Assembly (NCBI GenBank): GCA_046295655.1
Contig: JBKBMT010000062.1
Coordinates: 1 to 14,834, forward strand
From: JBKBMT01 sp046295655
GTDB lineage: Bacteria; Pseudomonadota; Alphaproteobacteria; Rhodobacterales; Rhodobacteraceae
Length of the DNA: 14,834 bases
Direction: 5' to 3'
Position numbers and translations under genes: made by a program. The notes beneath the pieces are model-generated. The model saw only the letters and a list, made by a program, of their open reading frames with translations. It made no database searches and was not told the origin of the DNA. Of this stretch, positions 6,615-13,264 are shown in pieces; within the stretch, counting starts at the first letter, position 1, and every line of letters starts with the position of its first letter.

Positions 6615-7313
6615 ATGCCTACCGACGATCGCCTTATCGTGGCACTGGACGTGCCTGATGCCCTCTCGGGCCACGCGCTGGCCGAACGGATCGGCGATGC
6701 AGCCGGCTTCTACAAGATCGGGCTTGGGATGCTGACCGGCGGCGGGCTGGCGCTGGCGCGGGAACTGAAGGACGAACACGGCAAGCGCATCTTTCTGGAC
6801 CTGAAGCTCTATGACATCGGTGCCACGATCGAAGCGGCGGTGCGGGGGCTGTCCCGCTTCGGTCTCGATTTCCTGACTGTGCAGGGCGATCCGCAGGTGG
6901 TTGCGGCGGCGGTGGAGGGACGGGGCGCCACCGGGCTGCGGATCCTTGCGGTGACGGTGCTGACCTCGCTTGACCGGACGGATCTGGACGCGAACCTGAT
7001 CCGTGCAGGCGACATGGCCGAGATCGTCCGCGAACGCGCGCTCCGCGCCTTTGCCGCAGGTGCCGACGGGGTCATCGCGAGCCCGCACGAGGCCGCGTTG
7101 ATCCGTGCCCTGCCGCAGGCCGCGGGCCGGCTGATCGTGACGCCGGGGGTCCGGCCCGAGGGAGCCGCGCAGGGCGACCAGAAACGGGTGGCCACGCCGG
7201 CGGGCGCCATTGCCGCCGGGGCCGATCACATCGTTGTCGGGCGTCCGATCTGGCAGGCCGCCGATCCGCGGGCCGCTGCCCTGGCCATCGCCGAAAGCCT
7301 GCCGCCGCGCTGA
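6615..7313 (+). CDS. pyrF: orotidine 5'-phosphate decarboxylase
   Basis: The 232-aa enzyme catalyses the last step of de novo UMP synthesis, decarboxylating OMP in the cytoplasm. The catalytic and phosphate-binding landmarks are present: L-D-V at 11-13, Lys34 in F-Y-K-I-G, and the D-L-K-L-Y-D-I motif at 62-68 (Asp62, Lys64, Asp67). The C-terminal T-P-G-V-R-P, D-Q-K-R-V and V-V-G-R-P-I segments bind the substrate phosphate. Length is normal for the bacterial short form. The ATG has a CGGAG site at 6603-6607. It stands alone in its direction, 91 nt after lhgO with a possible terminator between, and ends 7 nt from the stop of the convergent SH3 gene. The degenerate dihydroorotase gene of the same pathway is about 6.5 kb away, not in the same operon. 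Confidence 0.95.
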   Translation: MPTDDRLIVALDVPDALSGHALAERIGDAAGFYKIGLGMLTGGGLALARELKDEHGKRIFLDLKLYDIGATIEAAVRGLSRFGLDFLTVQGDPQVVAAAVEGRGATGLRILAVTVLTSLDRTDLDANLIRAGDMAEIVRERALRAFAAGADGVIASPHEAALIRALPQAAGRLIVTPGVRPEGAAQGDQKRVATPAGAIAAGADHIVVGRPIWQAADPRAAALAIAESLPPR

Positions 7314-7338
7314 GCCGCGATCACTCGCAGCGGTTCAG
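7310..7338. terminator. stem-loop spanning the convergent stops of pyrF and the SH3 gene
   Basis: A 9-bp stem (7310-7318 with 7330-7338, one G-T pair) encloses an 11-nt loop. The left arm includes the pyrF stop; the loop and right arm hold the last codons of the leftward gene. With only 7 nt between stops it could act as a shared termination or 3'-end-protecting structure in both directions, though neither side has a T-tract. Confidence 0.35.
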
Positions 7339-8046
7339 GGCATAGACGGTCTCGGCGTCCTGCTTGAGCATCCAGCCCGCCTGGCCGGCAGTCTCGACCT
7401 GGCACCAGAGCCGGCCCTCGACCTCCTCGCAGCCGATCACCGGAAGGCATTGCCCCGGCTCCAGCCGGGTGACGATCTGCGCCGTGGTCGAGGCGAGCGC
7501 ACGCAGGTTCATCCGCGACAACACCTGAAGCTCGGCCTCGGGCGGCCCCATGTTGTCATCCTCGGCGCACCCCGGCCGATTGCCGGCAAAGCGCAGGCAG
7601 GAGCTGACCGAAGCGGTCCCGCCCTGCGGTGCCGGTTCCGCGGCCGGTTCCGCAGGCGGCGCGCCTTCCTCGACAAGATCGCCGGCGGGGTCGGGGATTT
7701 CCGTCGGGCCGGACAGATGCACGAGGATGAAGTTGCCGCCGCTGCGCAAGTTGCCGGAATAGCGCCCCTCGGCCTCGCGCACCGCCCGGCCGACCTGTTC
7801 GACCGTGTCGAGCGTGGACCAGAACACCACCGCCTCGCCACCCTCGCCCACGGCATAGCCGGTAATCCGCGCGAACGGGCCGCAGTCTGCATCGCGCTTT
7901 TCGACAAAGAAGATGCCATCGTCCACGGCTTCGTCGTCGAAGGCGATGCGACAGCTTGCGCCGTTCCCTTCCAGCCGCCATTCGGCGACCGCGATTGCCG
8001 GAGACAGGCCGAGTGCGAGAGCCAGCAGGACACGTGCGAACGTCAT
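7321..8046 (-). CDS. exported protein with C-terminal SH3-like (SH3b) domain
   Basis: The 241-aa product starts at the ATG at 8046. GGAGGGGAAG sits just upstream, and a Sec signal peptide (1-21, cleavage after A-V-A) begins exactly there; an upstream in-frame ATG at 8058 is less well placed. The mature N-terminal part (about 22-120) is a compact region with several Cys and no family I can name. A Pro/Ala/Glu-rich linker lies at roughly 124-143. Near 177-231 is an SH3b-like domain (S-R-M-N-L-R-A ... L-E-P-G-Q-C-L-P-V ... L-W-C-Q-V ... A-G-W-M), a fold that often binds peptidoglycan or envelope partners. It lies 78 nt downstream of nfeD in the same direction and may be co-transcribed with SPFH/NfeD. 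The function is unknown; an envelope role is an inference. Confidence 0.78.
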   Translation of the reverse strand: MTFARVLLALALGLSPAIAVAEWRLEGNGASCRIAFDDEAVDDGIFFVEKRDADCGPFARITGYAVGEGGEAVVFWSTLDTVEQVGRAVREAEGRYSGNLRSGGNFILVHLSGPTEIPDPAGDLVEEGAPPAEPAAEPAPQGGTASVSSCLRFAGNRPGCAEDDNMGPPEAELQVLSRMNLRALASTTAQIVTRLEPGQCLPVIGCEEVEGRLWCQVETAGQAGWMLKQDAETVYALNRCE

Positions 8047-8124
8047 CTTCCCCTCCATCGCGGCACGGGCCGGTCGGTAAGGTGCGGGGCCCCGCCGGTC
8101 AAGCGGGCCGAGCCGCAAGGGCGT

Positions 8125-8394
8125 TCACCCCTCGTTGATGTCGCGGTCGATCCGCTTCACCTGACCGGGGCGGGTGCCGAGAAACCGGCGCAGCAGGAAC
8201 CAGGCGAGGACCGACAGGACCGCGAAGACGAAAAGCAACTGCGGCAGCGACCCACCCACCAGTCCTGCGGCGATCAGCAGGCCGGTCAGCACCGCGCCGA
8301 CCGAGAAGCCGACGAAGACGTAGCCGGGCAGCAGCAGTTCCAGCGTGCCGATGGCGATGCCGCCCGCGACCCAGACCCACCAGACCGCCCACAT
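8125..8394 (-). CDS. short NfeD-family membrane protein
   Basis: The 89-aa protein has an N-terminal W-rich hydrophobic segment, a G-x-x-E-L-L-L-P-G-Y motif (about 16-25) typical of NfeD/YbbK proteins, and further hydrophobic segments to about residue 68. It ends in a short basic tail (R-R-F-L-G-T-R-P). Members usually accompany a stomatin/SPFH partner in membrane microdomains and often carry a C-terminal OB-fold. Here the chain ends soon after the last membrane segment, so the OB-fold is absent or vestigial. Its ATG shares one base with the SPFH stop (TGATG), so the two are translationally coupled. Function is presumed to be membrane quality control with the SPFH partner. The family call is firm; the role is inferred. 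Confidence 0.85.
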   Translation of the reverse strand: MWAVWWVWVAGGIAIGTLELLLPGYVFVGFSVGAVLTGLLIAAGLVGGSLPQLLFVFAVLSVLAWFLLRRFLGTRPGQVKRIDRDINEG

Positions 8395-9275
8395 CAGCCC
8401 CGCCCCTTCAGCATGCGGAACGCATCGGCGAAGGCGTCAAGCGCCTGGGCCGGAACGATCACGGTCTGCTTGCCCGCACCCTCGCCGACCTTGGTCAGCG
8501 CCTCGACCTGTTTCAACGCCACCTGATATTGCGCGGCTTCCAGCCCGTTGCGCTGGATCGCCTCGGCGATCACGCCGGTCGCATAGGCTTCGGCATCGGC
8601 CAGGACACGCCGCGCCTTCGCCTCCTGCTCGGCGGCATAGAGGTCGGCGTCGGCGGCCAGTTCGACGGCGCGCTTGCGCCCCTCAGCCTCGGTCACCTGC
8701 GCGCGGCGGGCGCGCTCGGCGTTCAGCTGTTGCAGCATTGCGGCCCGCGTCGCCTCGTCGAGGTTCACGTCGAGGATCTCGGCCCGGGTCACCTCGATTC
8801 CCCAGTCGTCCACCACGTCGGCGATCGATTCGCGGATCCGCTGCGTCAGCCGGGCGCGGTTCGATTGCACCTCGTCCAGTTCCATCGCGCCGATCTCGGA
8901 ACGCACGATGCCTGCCACCGTGGTGGCGATGGCCGCGTCCACGTCACGGATCCGGTAGACGGTCTTCTCCGGCTCCATGATCCGGTAGAAGACGCTGGTC
9001 TCGACCTGCAGAAGCACGTTGTCCGACGTGATCGCGTCCTGCCGGTTGTTCGGAAGCTGGCGTTCGAGGATCGAGACCCTGTGCTTCACCGTGTCGATGA
9101 AGGGCACGATCAGGTTGATGCCCGGGCCCAGCACAGATTGCAGCTTGCCGAAGCGTTCGACGACGTATTTCTCGGATTGCGGCACGATGCGCACGCCCAG
9201 AAAGACGGTAACGACGAGGAAGGCGGCAAGCGCCAGGAACACGGCGTTGTTGCCGATGAAGCTGTCCACGTCCAA
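8394..9275 (-). CDS. SPFH/stomatin-like membrane protein (QmcA-like), TTG start
   Basis: The 293-aa protein has an N-terminal membrane anchor (about 11-29). An SPFH domain follows (about 30-190), with the typical V-P-Q-S-E-K-Y-V-V-E-R-F-G-K (31-44) and G-P-G-I-N-L-I-V-P-F (50-59). An Ala/Glu/Arg-rich coiled coil (about 175-245) and a conserved tail complete it. This matches QmcA/YbbK-type stomatins, which oligomerise at the inner membrane with NfeD and are linked to membrane microdomains and FtsH-type protease control. The best start is TTG at 9275, because GGAG lies 7 nt upstream. The ATG at 9280 is out of frame, and the GTG at 9269 is 13 nt from the site. It lies 51 nt downstream of gabD with a GC hairpin between, so co-transcription with gabD is uncertain. 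Confidence 0.9.
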   Translation of the reverse strand: MDVDSFIGNNAVFLALAAFLVVTVFLGVRIVPQSEKYVVERFGKLQSVLGPGINLIVPFIDTVKHRVSILERQLPNNRQDAITSDNVLLQVETSVFYRIMEPEKTVYRIRDVDAAIATTVAGIVRSEIGAMELDEVQSNRARLTQRIRESIADVVDDWGIEVTRAEILDVNLDEATRAAMLQQLNAERARRAQVTEAEGRKRAVELAADADLYAAEQEAKARRVLADAEAYATGVIAEAIQRNGLEAAQYQVALKQVEALTKVGEGAGKQTVIVPAQALDAFADAFRMLKGRG

Positions 9276-9296
9276 GGCATTTCTCCGGTAATGAGG

Positions 9297-9319
9297 CGGC
9301 CGGACGTCGTGCCCGGCCG
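9297..9319 (-). terminator. GC-rich hairpin between gabD and the SPFH gene
   Basis: A perfect 7-bp stem (9297-9303 with 9313-9319) closes a 9-nt loop just after the gabD stop. No T-run follows in the leftward direction. It may attenuate read-through or stabilise the gabD 3' end; a full terminator is doubtful. Confidence 0.3.
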
Positions 9320-9326
9320 GCTGGTG

Positions 9327-10805
9327 TCAGATCGAGAGGCAGACGTATTTCATCTCGAGAAAGTCCTCGATGCCGTGCCGGCTGCCCTCGCGTCCGAGGC
9401 CCGACTGCTTGACCCCGCCGAAGGGCGCCACCTCGGTCGAGATGATGCCGGTGTTGACGCCGACAATGCCGTATTCCAGCGCCTCCTGAACCCGCGTCAC
9501 GCGGCCCACGTCGCGGGCGTAGAAATAGGCCGCAAGCCCGAAGATCGTGTCGTTGGCATAGGCGATCGCCTGTTCCTCGGTCTCGAAGCGGAACAGCGGC
9601 GCGAGCGGGCCGAACGTTTCCTCCTGCGCCACCGCCATGTCCTGCGTGACCCCGGTGATGATCGTCGGCTGAAAGAACGAACCGCCGCGTTCGTGCCGCT
9701 TGCCGCCGGTGATGACCTTGCCGCCCTTGCTGACCGCGTCGGAGATATGTTCCTCGACCTTCTCGACCGCCGCCATGTTGACCAGCGGACCAAGCTCCAC
9801 CGTCTCGGTCAGCCCGTCGCCGACCCGCAGCTTCTCGACCGCAGCGCGCAGCTTCTCGGCGAAGGCGTCATAAACCCCGGCCTGGACGTAGATGCGGTTG
9901 GCGCAGACGCAGGTCTGGCCGTTGTTGCGGTATTTCGACAGGATCGCGCCCTGCACCGCGGCGTCCAGATCGGCGTCGTCGAACACGATGAATGGGGCGT
10001 TGCCGCCCAGTTCCATGGAGCATTTCAGCACCTGATCGGCGGCCTGGCGCAACAGGATCCTGCCGACCTCGGTGGAGCCGGTGAAGGTCAGCTTCCGCAC
10101 CAGCGGGTTTTCGCAGAACTCCTTGCCGATGTCGGAGGACCGTTTCGAGGTGATCACGCTGAACAGCCCGGCCGGGATTCCGGCGCGTTCGGCCAGGACA
10201 CCCAGGGCGAGGGCGGACAGCGGGGTTTCGGCCGCCGGGCGGCCGACGAACCCGCAGCCCGCTGCGAGGGCCGGGCCGCATTTGCGGGTGATCATCGCAT
10301 TGGGGAAGTTCCAGGGCGTGATCGCCGCGGCGACCCCGATCGGCTGTTTCAGAACCGTGATCCGCTTGTCCGGCGCATGGGACGGCACCGTCTCGCCATA
10401 GATGCGCTTGCCCTCCTCGGCGAACCATTCGATGAACGAGGCACCATAGGCGACTTCGCCCTTGGCCTCGGCCAGCGGCTTGCCCATCTCGGCGGTCAGG
10501 ATCGCGCCGAGATCGTCCTGGTTCTCCATCATCAGGTTGAACCACTTGCGCAGGATGTTGGCGCGTTCCTTGGCGGTGCGCTTCTGCCACTCCTGCATGG
10601 CGCGGTGGGCGGCCTCGATGGCGCGCGCCGTCTCCGCCCGGCCGAGGTTCGGCACGGTGCAGATCACGTCGCCCCGGGCCGGGTTGGTGACGGGAAAGGT
10701 CGACCCGTCGTCGGCCTCGATCCATTCGCCTGCGACATAGGCCTTCGTGGCCAGCAGCGAAGGATCCTTCAGCATGGATTTCAGATCGGCAGCGGAATCG
10801 AGCAT
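9327..10805 (-). CDS. gabD: succinate-semialdehyde dehydrogenase (GabD type)
   Basis: The 492-aa protein is a full-length aldehyde dehydrogenase very close to GabD in segment order. It has P-W-N-F-P (164-168, Asn166), F-T-G-S-T-E-V-G (241-248), the general base Glu265 in M-E-L-G-G-N-A-P, and nucleophile Cys299 in G-Q-T-C-V-C-A-N-R. The G-I-V-G-V-N-T-G and F-G-G-V-K-Q-S-G-L-G-R-E-G segments lie near the C-terminus. It should oxidise succinate semialdehyde (or the C5 homologue glutarate semialdehyde) to the diacid with NAD(P)+. Cys301 beside the nucleophile could form a regulatory disulfide, as known for some SSADHs. The usual cofactor-contacting Lys of K-P-A-x-x-T-P is Arg189 here. The ATG has GGGAGG 6 nt upstream. 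It diverges from the hydrolase gene across 85 nt. Confidence 0.93.
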   Translation of the reverse strand: MLDSAADLKSMLKDPSLLATKAYVAGEWIEADDGSTFPVTNPARGDVICTVPNLGRAETARAIEAAHRAMQEWQKRTAKERANILRKWFNLMMENQDDLGAILTAEMGKPLAEAKGEVAYGASFIEWFAEEGKRIYGETVPSHAPDKRITVLKQPIGVAAAITPWNFPNAMITRKCGPALAAGCGFVGRPAAETPLSALALGVLAERAGIPAGLFSVITSKRSSDIGKEFCENPLVRKLTFTGSTEVGRILLRQAADQVLKCSMELGGNAPFIVFDDADLDAAVQGAILSKYRNNGQTCVCANRIYVQAGVYDAFAEKLRAAVEKLRVGDGLTETVELGPLVNMAAVEKVEEHISDAVSKGGKVITGGKRHERGGSFFQPTIITGVTQDMAVAQEETFGPLAPLFRFETEEQAIAYANDTIFGLAAYFYARDVGRVTRVQEALEYGIVGVNTGIISTEVAPFGGVKQSGLGREGSRHGIEDFLEMKYVCLSI

Positions 10806-10809
10806 CGGA

Positions 10810-10852
10810 GCCTCCCGTTTCGGTTTGAAACATGAGAAAGCATGCGGGAGGC
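10810..10852. promoter_or_regulatory. inverted repeat in the gabD/hydrolase divergent region
   Basis: GCCTCCCG (10810-10817) and CGGGAGGC (10845-10852) form a perfect 8-bp inverted repeat with a 27-nt spacer. Inside it, GTTTC (10817-10821) and GAAAC (10827-10831) form a second, smaller inverted repeat. The left arm is also the gabD ribosome site read on the other strand, so the repeat could act as an operator, or as an mRNA structure that hides the gabD ribosome site. Confidence 0.4.
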
Positions 10853-10890
10853 GCGAAGTCCAGTTGCGGGACGACGGAATGAAGGACGGG

Positions 10891-11682
10891 ATGGCGGCCG
10901 ACCGGGCCTATGCGAACGGCGAATTCATCGCCGGTGCGGCAGATTATCCTCCGCGCTGGGCCGAGCTTGCCGCCCGGTTCCGGCACGCGCTGGGCGACCG
11001 GGTGCGGTGCGACCTTGTCTACGGGCCCGGTCCGCGCAACCGGTTCGACCTGTTCCTTCCGGACGGCCGCCCGAGGGGGCTCGCGGTGTTCGTCCATGGC
11101 GGCTACTGGCTGGACTTCGGCCGCGAGAGCTGGTCGCATCTGTCCGCCGGACCGCTGGCGCGGGGCTGGGCGGTGGCGATGCCCTCCTACACGCTGGCGC
11201 CCGAGGCGAGGATTTCGCAGATTACGGCCGAGATCGGGGCGGCGGTGGAGGCCGCCGCCGGGCAGGTGGCAGGGCCGGTCACGGTCACCGGCCATTCCGC
11301 CGGCGGGCATCTGAGCGCCCGCATGGGCTGCGCCGACGCTCCGCTCTCGGCCGAAGTCGCCGGACGCGTCGTGCGGGTGGTGCCGATCTCGCCGCTGGCC
11401 GACCTCGGACCGCTGATGGCGACCTCGATGAACGACCGGCTGCGGATCGACGCGGCCGAAGCGGCGTCGGAAAGTCCGGCGCGGCTGTCGTTGCGTCCGG
11501 GCTGCGCCGCCGATGTCTGGGTCGGCGGGCAGGAACGGCCGAGCTTCCTGTGGCACGCGCGGCTTCTGTCCGAGGCCTGGAATTGCCCGTGGCATGTCGT
11601 GCCGGGCCGGCACCATTTCGACGTGATCGACGCGCTGGCCGATCCCGGAAGCGGCCTCACGGCCGCAGTGACGGCCGGCTGA
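10891..11682 (+). CDS. alpha/beta hydrolase, arylformamidase (kynurenine formamidase)-like
   Basis: The 263-aa protein has the oxyanion motif H-G-G-Y-W (69-73) and the nucleophile elbow G-H-S-A-G-G-H (134-140, Ser136). A probable acid is Glu215 in V-G-G-Q-E-R-P-S-F, with catalytic His at H-H-F-D (241-244). This combination and the N-terminal A-Y-A-N-G ... Y-P-P-R-W region resemble the esterase-type formamidases that hydrolyse N-formylkynurenine. However, no other tryptophan-catabolic gene is nearby, so the substrate may differ. The start at 10891 is chosen because AAGGA lies just upstream and family members start a few residues before A-Y-A-N. ATG 10879, four codons earlier, is also possible. 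It is divergent from gabD and 75 nt upstream of rarA. Confidence 0.78.
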   Translation: MAADRAYANGEFIAGAADYPPRWAELAARFRHALGDRVRCDLVYGPGPRNRFDLFLPDGRPRGLAVFVHGGYWLDFGRESWSHLSAGPLARGWAVAMPSYTLAPEARISQITAEIGAAVEAAAGQVAGPVTVTGHSAGGHLSARMGCADAPLSAEVAGRVVRVVPISPLADLGPLMATSMNDRLRIDAAEAASESPARLSLRPGCAADVWVGGQERPSFLWHARLLSEAWNCPWHVVPGRHHFDVIDALADPGSGLTAAVTAG

Positions 11683-11697
11683 CGCCGGGGCCGGCTG
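11673..11697. repeat. short direct/inverted repeat at the end of the hydrolase gene
   Basis: GGCCGGCTG occurs at 11673-11681 and again at 11689-11697, a 16-nt period across the hydrolase stop. Because the GCCGGC inside each copy is self-complementary, the two copies can also pair as a 6-bp hairpin. It could be a weak 3'-end structure, or chance in a sequence this GC-rich. Confidence 0.25.
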
Positions 11698-11723
11698 GCA
11701 CGCCGACCCGACATCCGGGCCGA

Positions 11724-11752
11724 TTGCCGCCCGCGACCCGTCGGCGTAACCT
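11724..11752 (+). promoter_or_regulatory. promoter candidate placed for a leaderless rarA transcript
   Basis: TTGCCG (11724-11729) and TAACCT (11747-11752) are separated by exactly 17 nt and resemble -35 and -10 elements. The -10 ends 5 nt before the rarA ATG, so transcription would start at or next to the A of the start codon. No Shine-Dalgarno sequence is visible upstream of that ATG, which fits a leaderless message. Confidence 0.4.
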
Positions 11753-11757
11753 GCGCC

Positions 11758-13071
11758 ATGCCCGACCTGTTCGACACCATCGCCCCGGAAACCCCCGAAC
11801 CGCCCCGGCCGCTGGCCGACCGGTTGCGGCCGCAGGCGCTGGCCGAGGTGATCGGTCAGGACCGGGTTCTGGCCCCCGACGGTCCGCTGGGCGCGATGCT
11901 GGCCGCCGGCAGCCTGTCGAGCATCGTCCTCTGGGGGCCGCCCGGCGTCGGCAAGACCACCATCGCCCGACTGCTGGCCGAGGCGACGGACCGCGATTTC
12001 GTCCAGATCAGCGCGATCTTCTCGGGCGTGCCGGAATTGAGAAAGGTCTTCGACACCGCGCGGCTTCGCCGCCGTCAGGGGCGCGGGACGCTGCTGTTCG
12101 TGGACGAGATCCACCGTTTCAACAAGGCACAGCAGGACGGTTTCCTGCCGCATATGGAGGATGGCACGATCACGCTGGTCGGCGCCACCACGGAAAACCC
12201 GTCATTCGAACTGAACGCGGCGCTTCTGAGCCGGGCGCAGGTCATCGTGCTGGAAAGGCTGGGTCTGGCCGATCTGGAGCGGCTGGCGCAGCGGGCCGAG
12301 AAGGTGCTGGGCCGTGCGTTGCCGCTGGACGGTCCTGCGCGCGAGGCGCTGCTCGAGATGGCAGACGGCGACGGCCGCGCGGTGCTGAACCTGATCGAAC
12401 AGGTCATGGCGTGGGACGTGCGCGAGAGGCTCGACCGCGAGGCGCTGGCGGCGCGACTGATGCGACGGGCGGCACGCTATGACAAGGCGGGGGACGAGCA
12501 CTACAACCTGATTTCGGCACTGCACAAGGCGGTGCGGGGCTCGGACCCGGATGCAGCCCTATACTGGTTCGCGCGCATGCTCGAGGGCGGCGAGGATCCG
12601 CGGTTCCTGGCCCGGCGCCTGACCCGCATGGCGGTCGAGGACATCGGCCTTGCCGATCCCCAGGCGCAGGCGGTCTGTCTGGACGGCTGGAAAACCTATG
12701 AACGGCTGGGCAGCCCCGAGGGCGAACTGGCGCTGGCGCAGGCGGTCGTCTATCTGGCGCTCGCGCCGAAATCGAACGCGGCCTATGTGGCCTACAAGGC
12801 CGCGCGCGCCGAGGCGCGGCGGACCGGCAGCCTGATGCCGCCGAAACACATCCTCAACGCCCCGACCAGGATGATGAAGGATCAGGGCTATGGTTCGGGC
12901 TACACCTATGACCACGACGCCGAGGATGCGTTCTCGGGGCAGGATTACTTCCCCGAGGGCATGAAGCGGCCGGTGTTCTATGCCCCGCCCGACCGCGGTT
13001 TCGAGCGCGAGCTGCGCAAGCGGGTGGAATGGTTCGCCAAGGCGCGCGCACGCCTTCAGGGCGACGGATAG
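11758..13071 (+). CDS. rarA: replication-associated recombination protein A (AAA+ ATPase)
   Basis: The 437-aa protein has the RarA/MgsA/WRNIP1 architecture, related to clamp-loader ATPases. Walker A G-P-P-G-V-G-K-T is at 60-67, Walker B L-L-F-V-D-E-I-H at 112-119 (Asp116, Glu117), and sensor-1 G-A-T-T-E-N-P-S-F near 141-149. The arginine-finger region L-S-R-A-Q and the C-terminal tetramerisation part (from about 240, with P-K-S-N-A-A-Y and P-K-H-I-L-N-A-P-T) follow. RarA acts at stalled forks with SSB and recombination proteins. The N-terminal D-L-F-D resembles short clamp-binding peptides, which is only a suggestion. Length is normal. The start lacks a ribosome site (see the promoter entry). 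It converges with plsY across 193 nt. Confidence 0.95.
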   Translation: MPDLFDTIAPETPEPPRPLADRLRPQALAEVIGQDRVLAPDGPLGAMLAAGSLSSIVLWGPPGVGKTTIARLLAEATDRDFVQISAIFSGVPELRKVFDTARLRRRQGRGTLLFVDEIHRFNKAQQDGFLPHMEDGTITLVGATTENPSFELNAALLSRAQVIVLERLGLADLERLAQRAEKVLGRALPLDGPAREALLEMADGDGRAVLNLIEQVMAWDVRERLDREALAARLMRRAARYDKAGDEHYNLISALHKAVRGSDPDAALYWFARMLEGGEDPRFLARRLTRMAVEDIGLADPQAQAVCLDGWKTYERLGSPEGELALAQAVVYLALAPKSNAAYVAYKAARAEARRTGSLMPPKHILNAPTRMMKDQGYGSGYTYDHDAEDAFSGQDYFPEGMKRPVFYAPPDRGFERELRKRVEWFAKARARLQGDG

Positions 13072-13264
13072 ACGCCCAGGGCCGGGCAAAGCGGTCCTGC
13101 TCGTGCCGCTTCTTCCACCCTCACCGCTTCGCCATCCGTTGCCCGTCGGTCCCGGCACAGCCGCGGCGCCGGGCTGATCCCGCCGTGTGGCGTCCCCGAC
13201 CGCGCCCGCGCGAGACAAGCGTCGTGCCCTGCTCGCCGCAGTGCGTCGGCAGAGAGCTGCCGCC
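13072..13264. other. convergent intergenic region between rarA and plsY
   Basis: These 193 nt hold no reading frame I would support. The one visible structure is a 6-bp stem (13151-13156 with 13168-13173, 11-nt loop) without a T-tract, a weak candidate for a shared 3'-end signal. Confidence 0.4.

Noticed and set aside
8090..8101. GC-rich palindromic patch (GCGGGGCCCCGC) between the SH3 and NfeD genes
   Set aside because: A perfect 12-nt palindrome has no loop to form a hairpin, and such words are expected by chance at this GC content.
8529..10835. Rightward 768-codon open frame opposite SPFH and gabD
   Set aside because: Both opposite-strand genes are clear full-length family members; this frame shows no domain and no ribosome site.
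9868..12153. Leftward 761-codon frame across gabD, hydrolase and rarA
   Set aside because: Shadow spanning three genes on mixed strands; its middle is a frame-shifted reading of gabD.
10842..12482. Rightward 546-codon frame across the hydrolase and rarA
   Set aside because: Out-of-frame with both real genes, Arg/Gly/Ala-rich, no motif.
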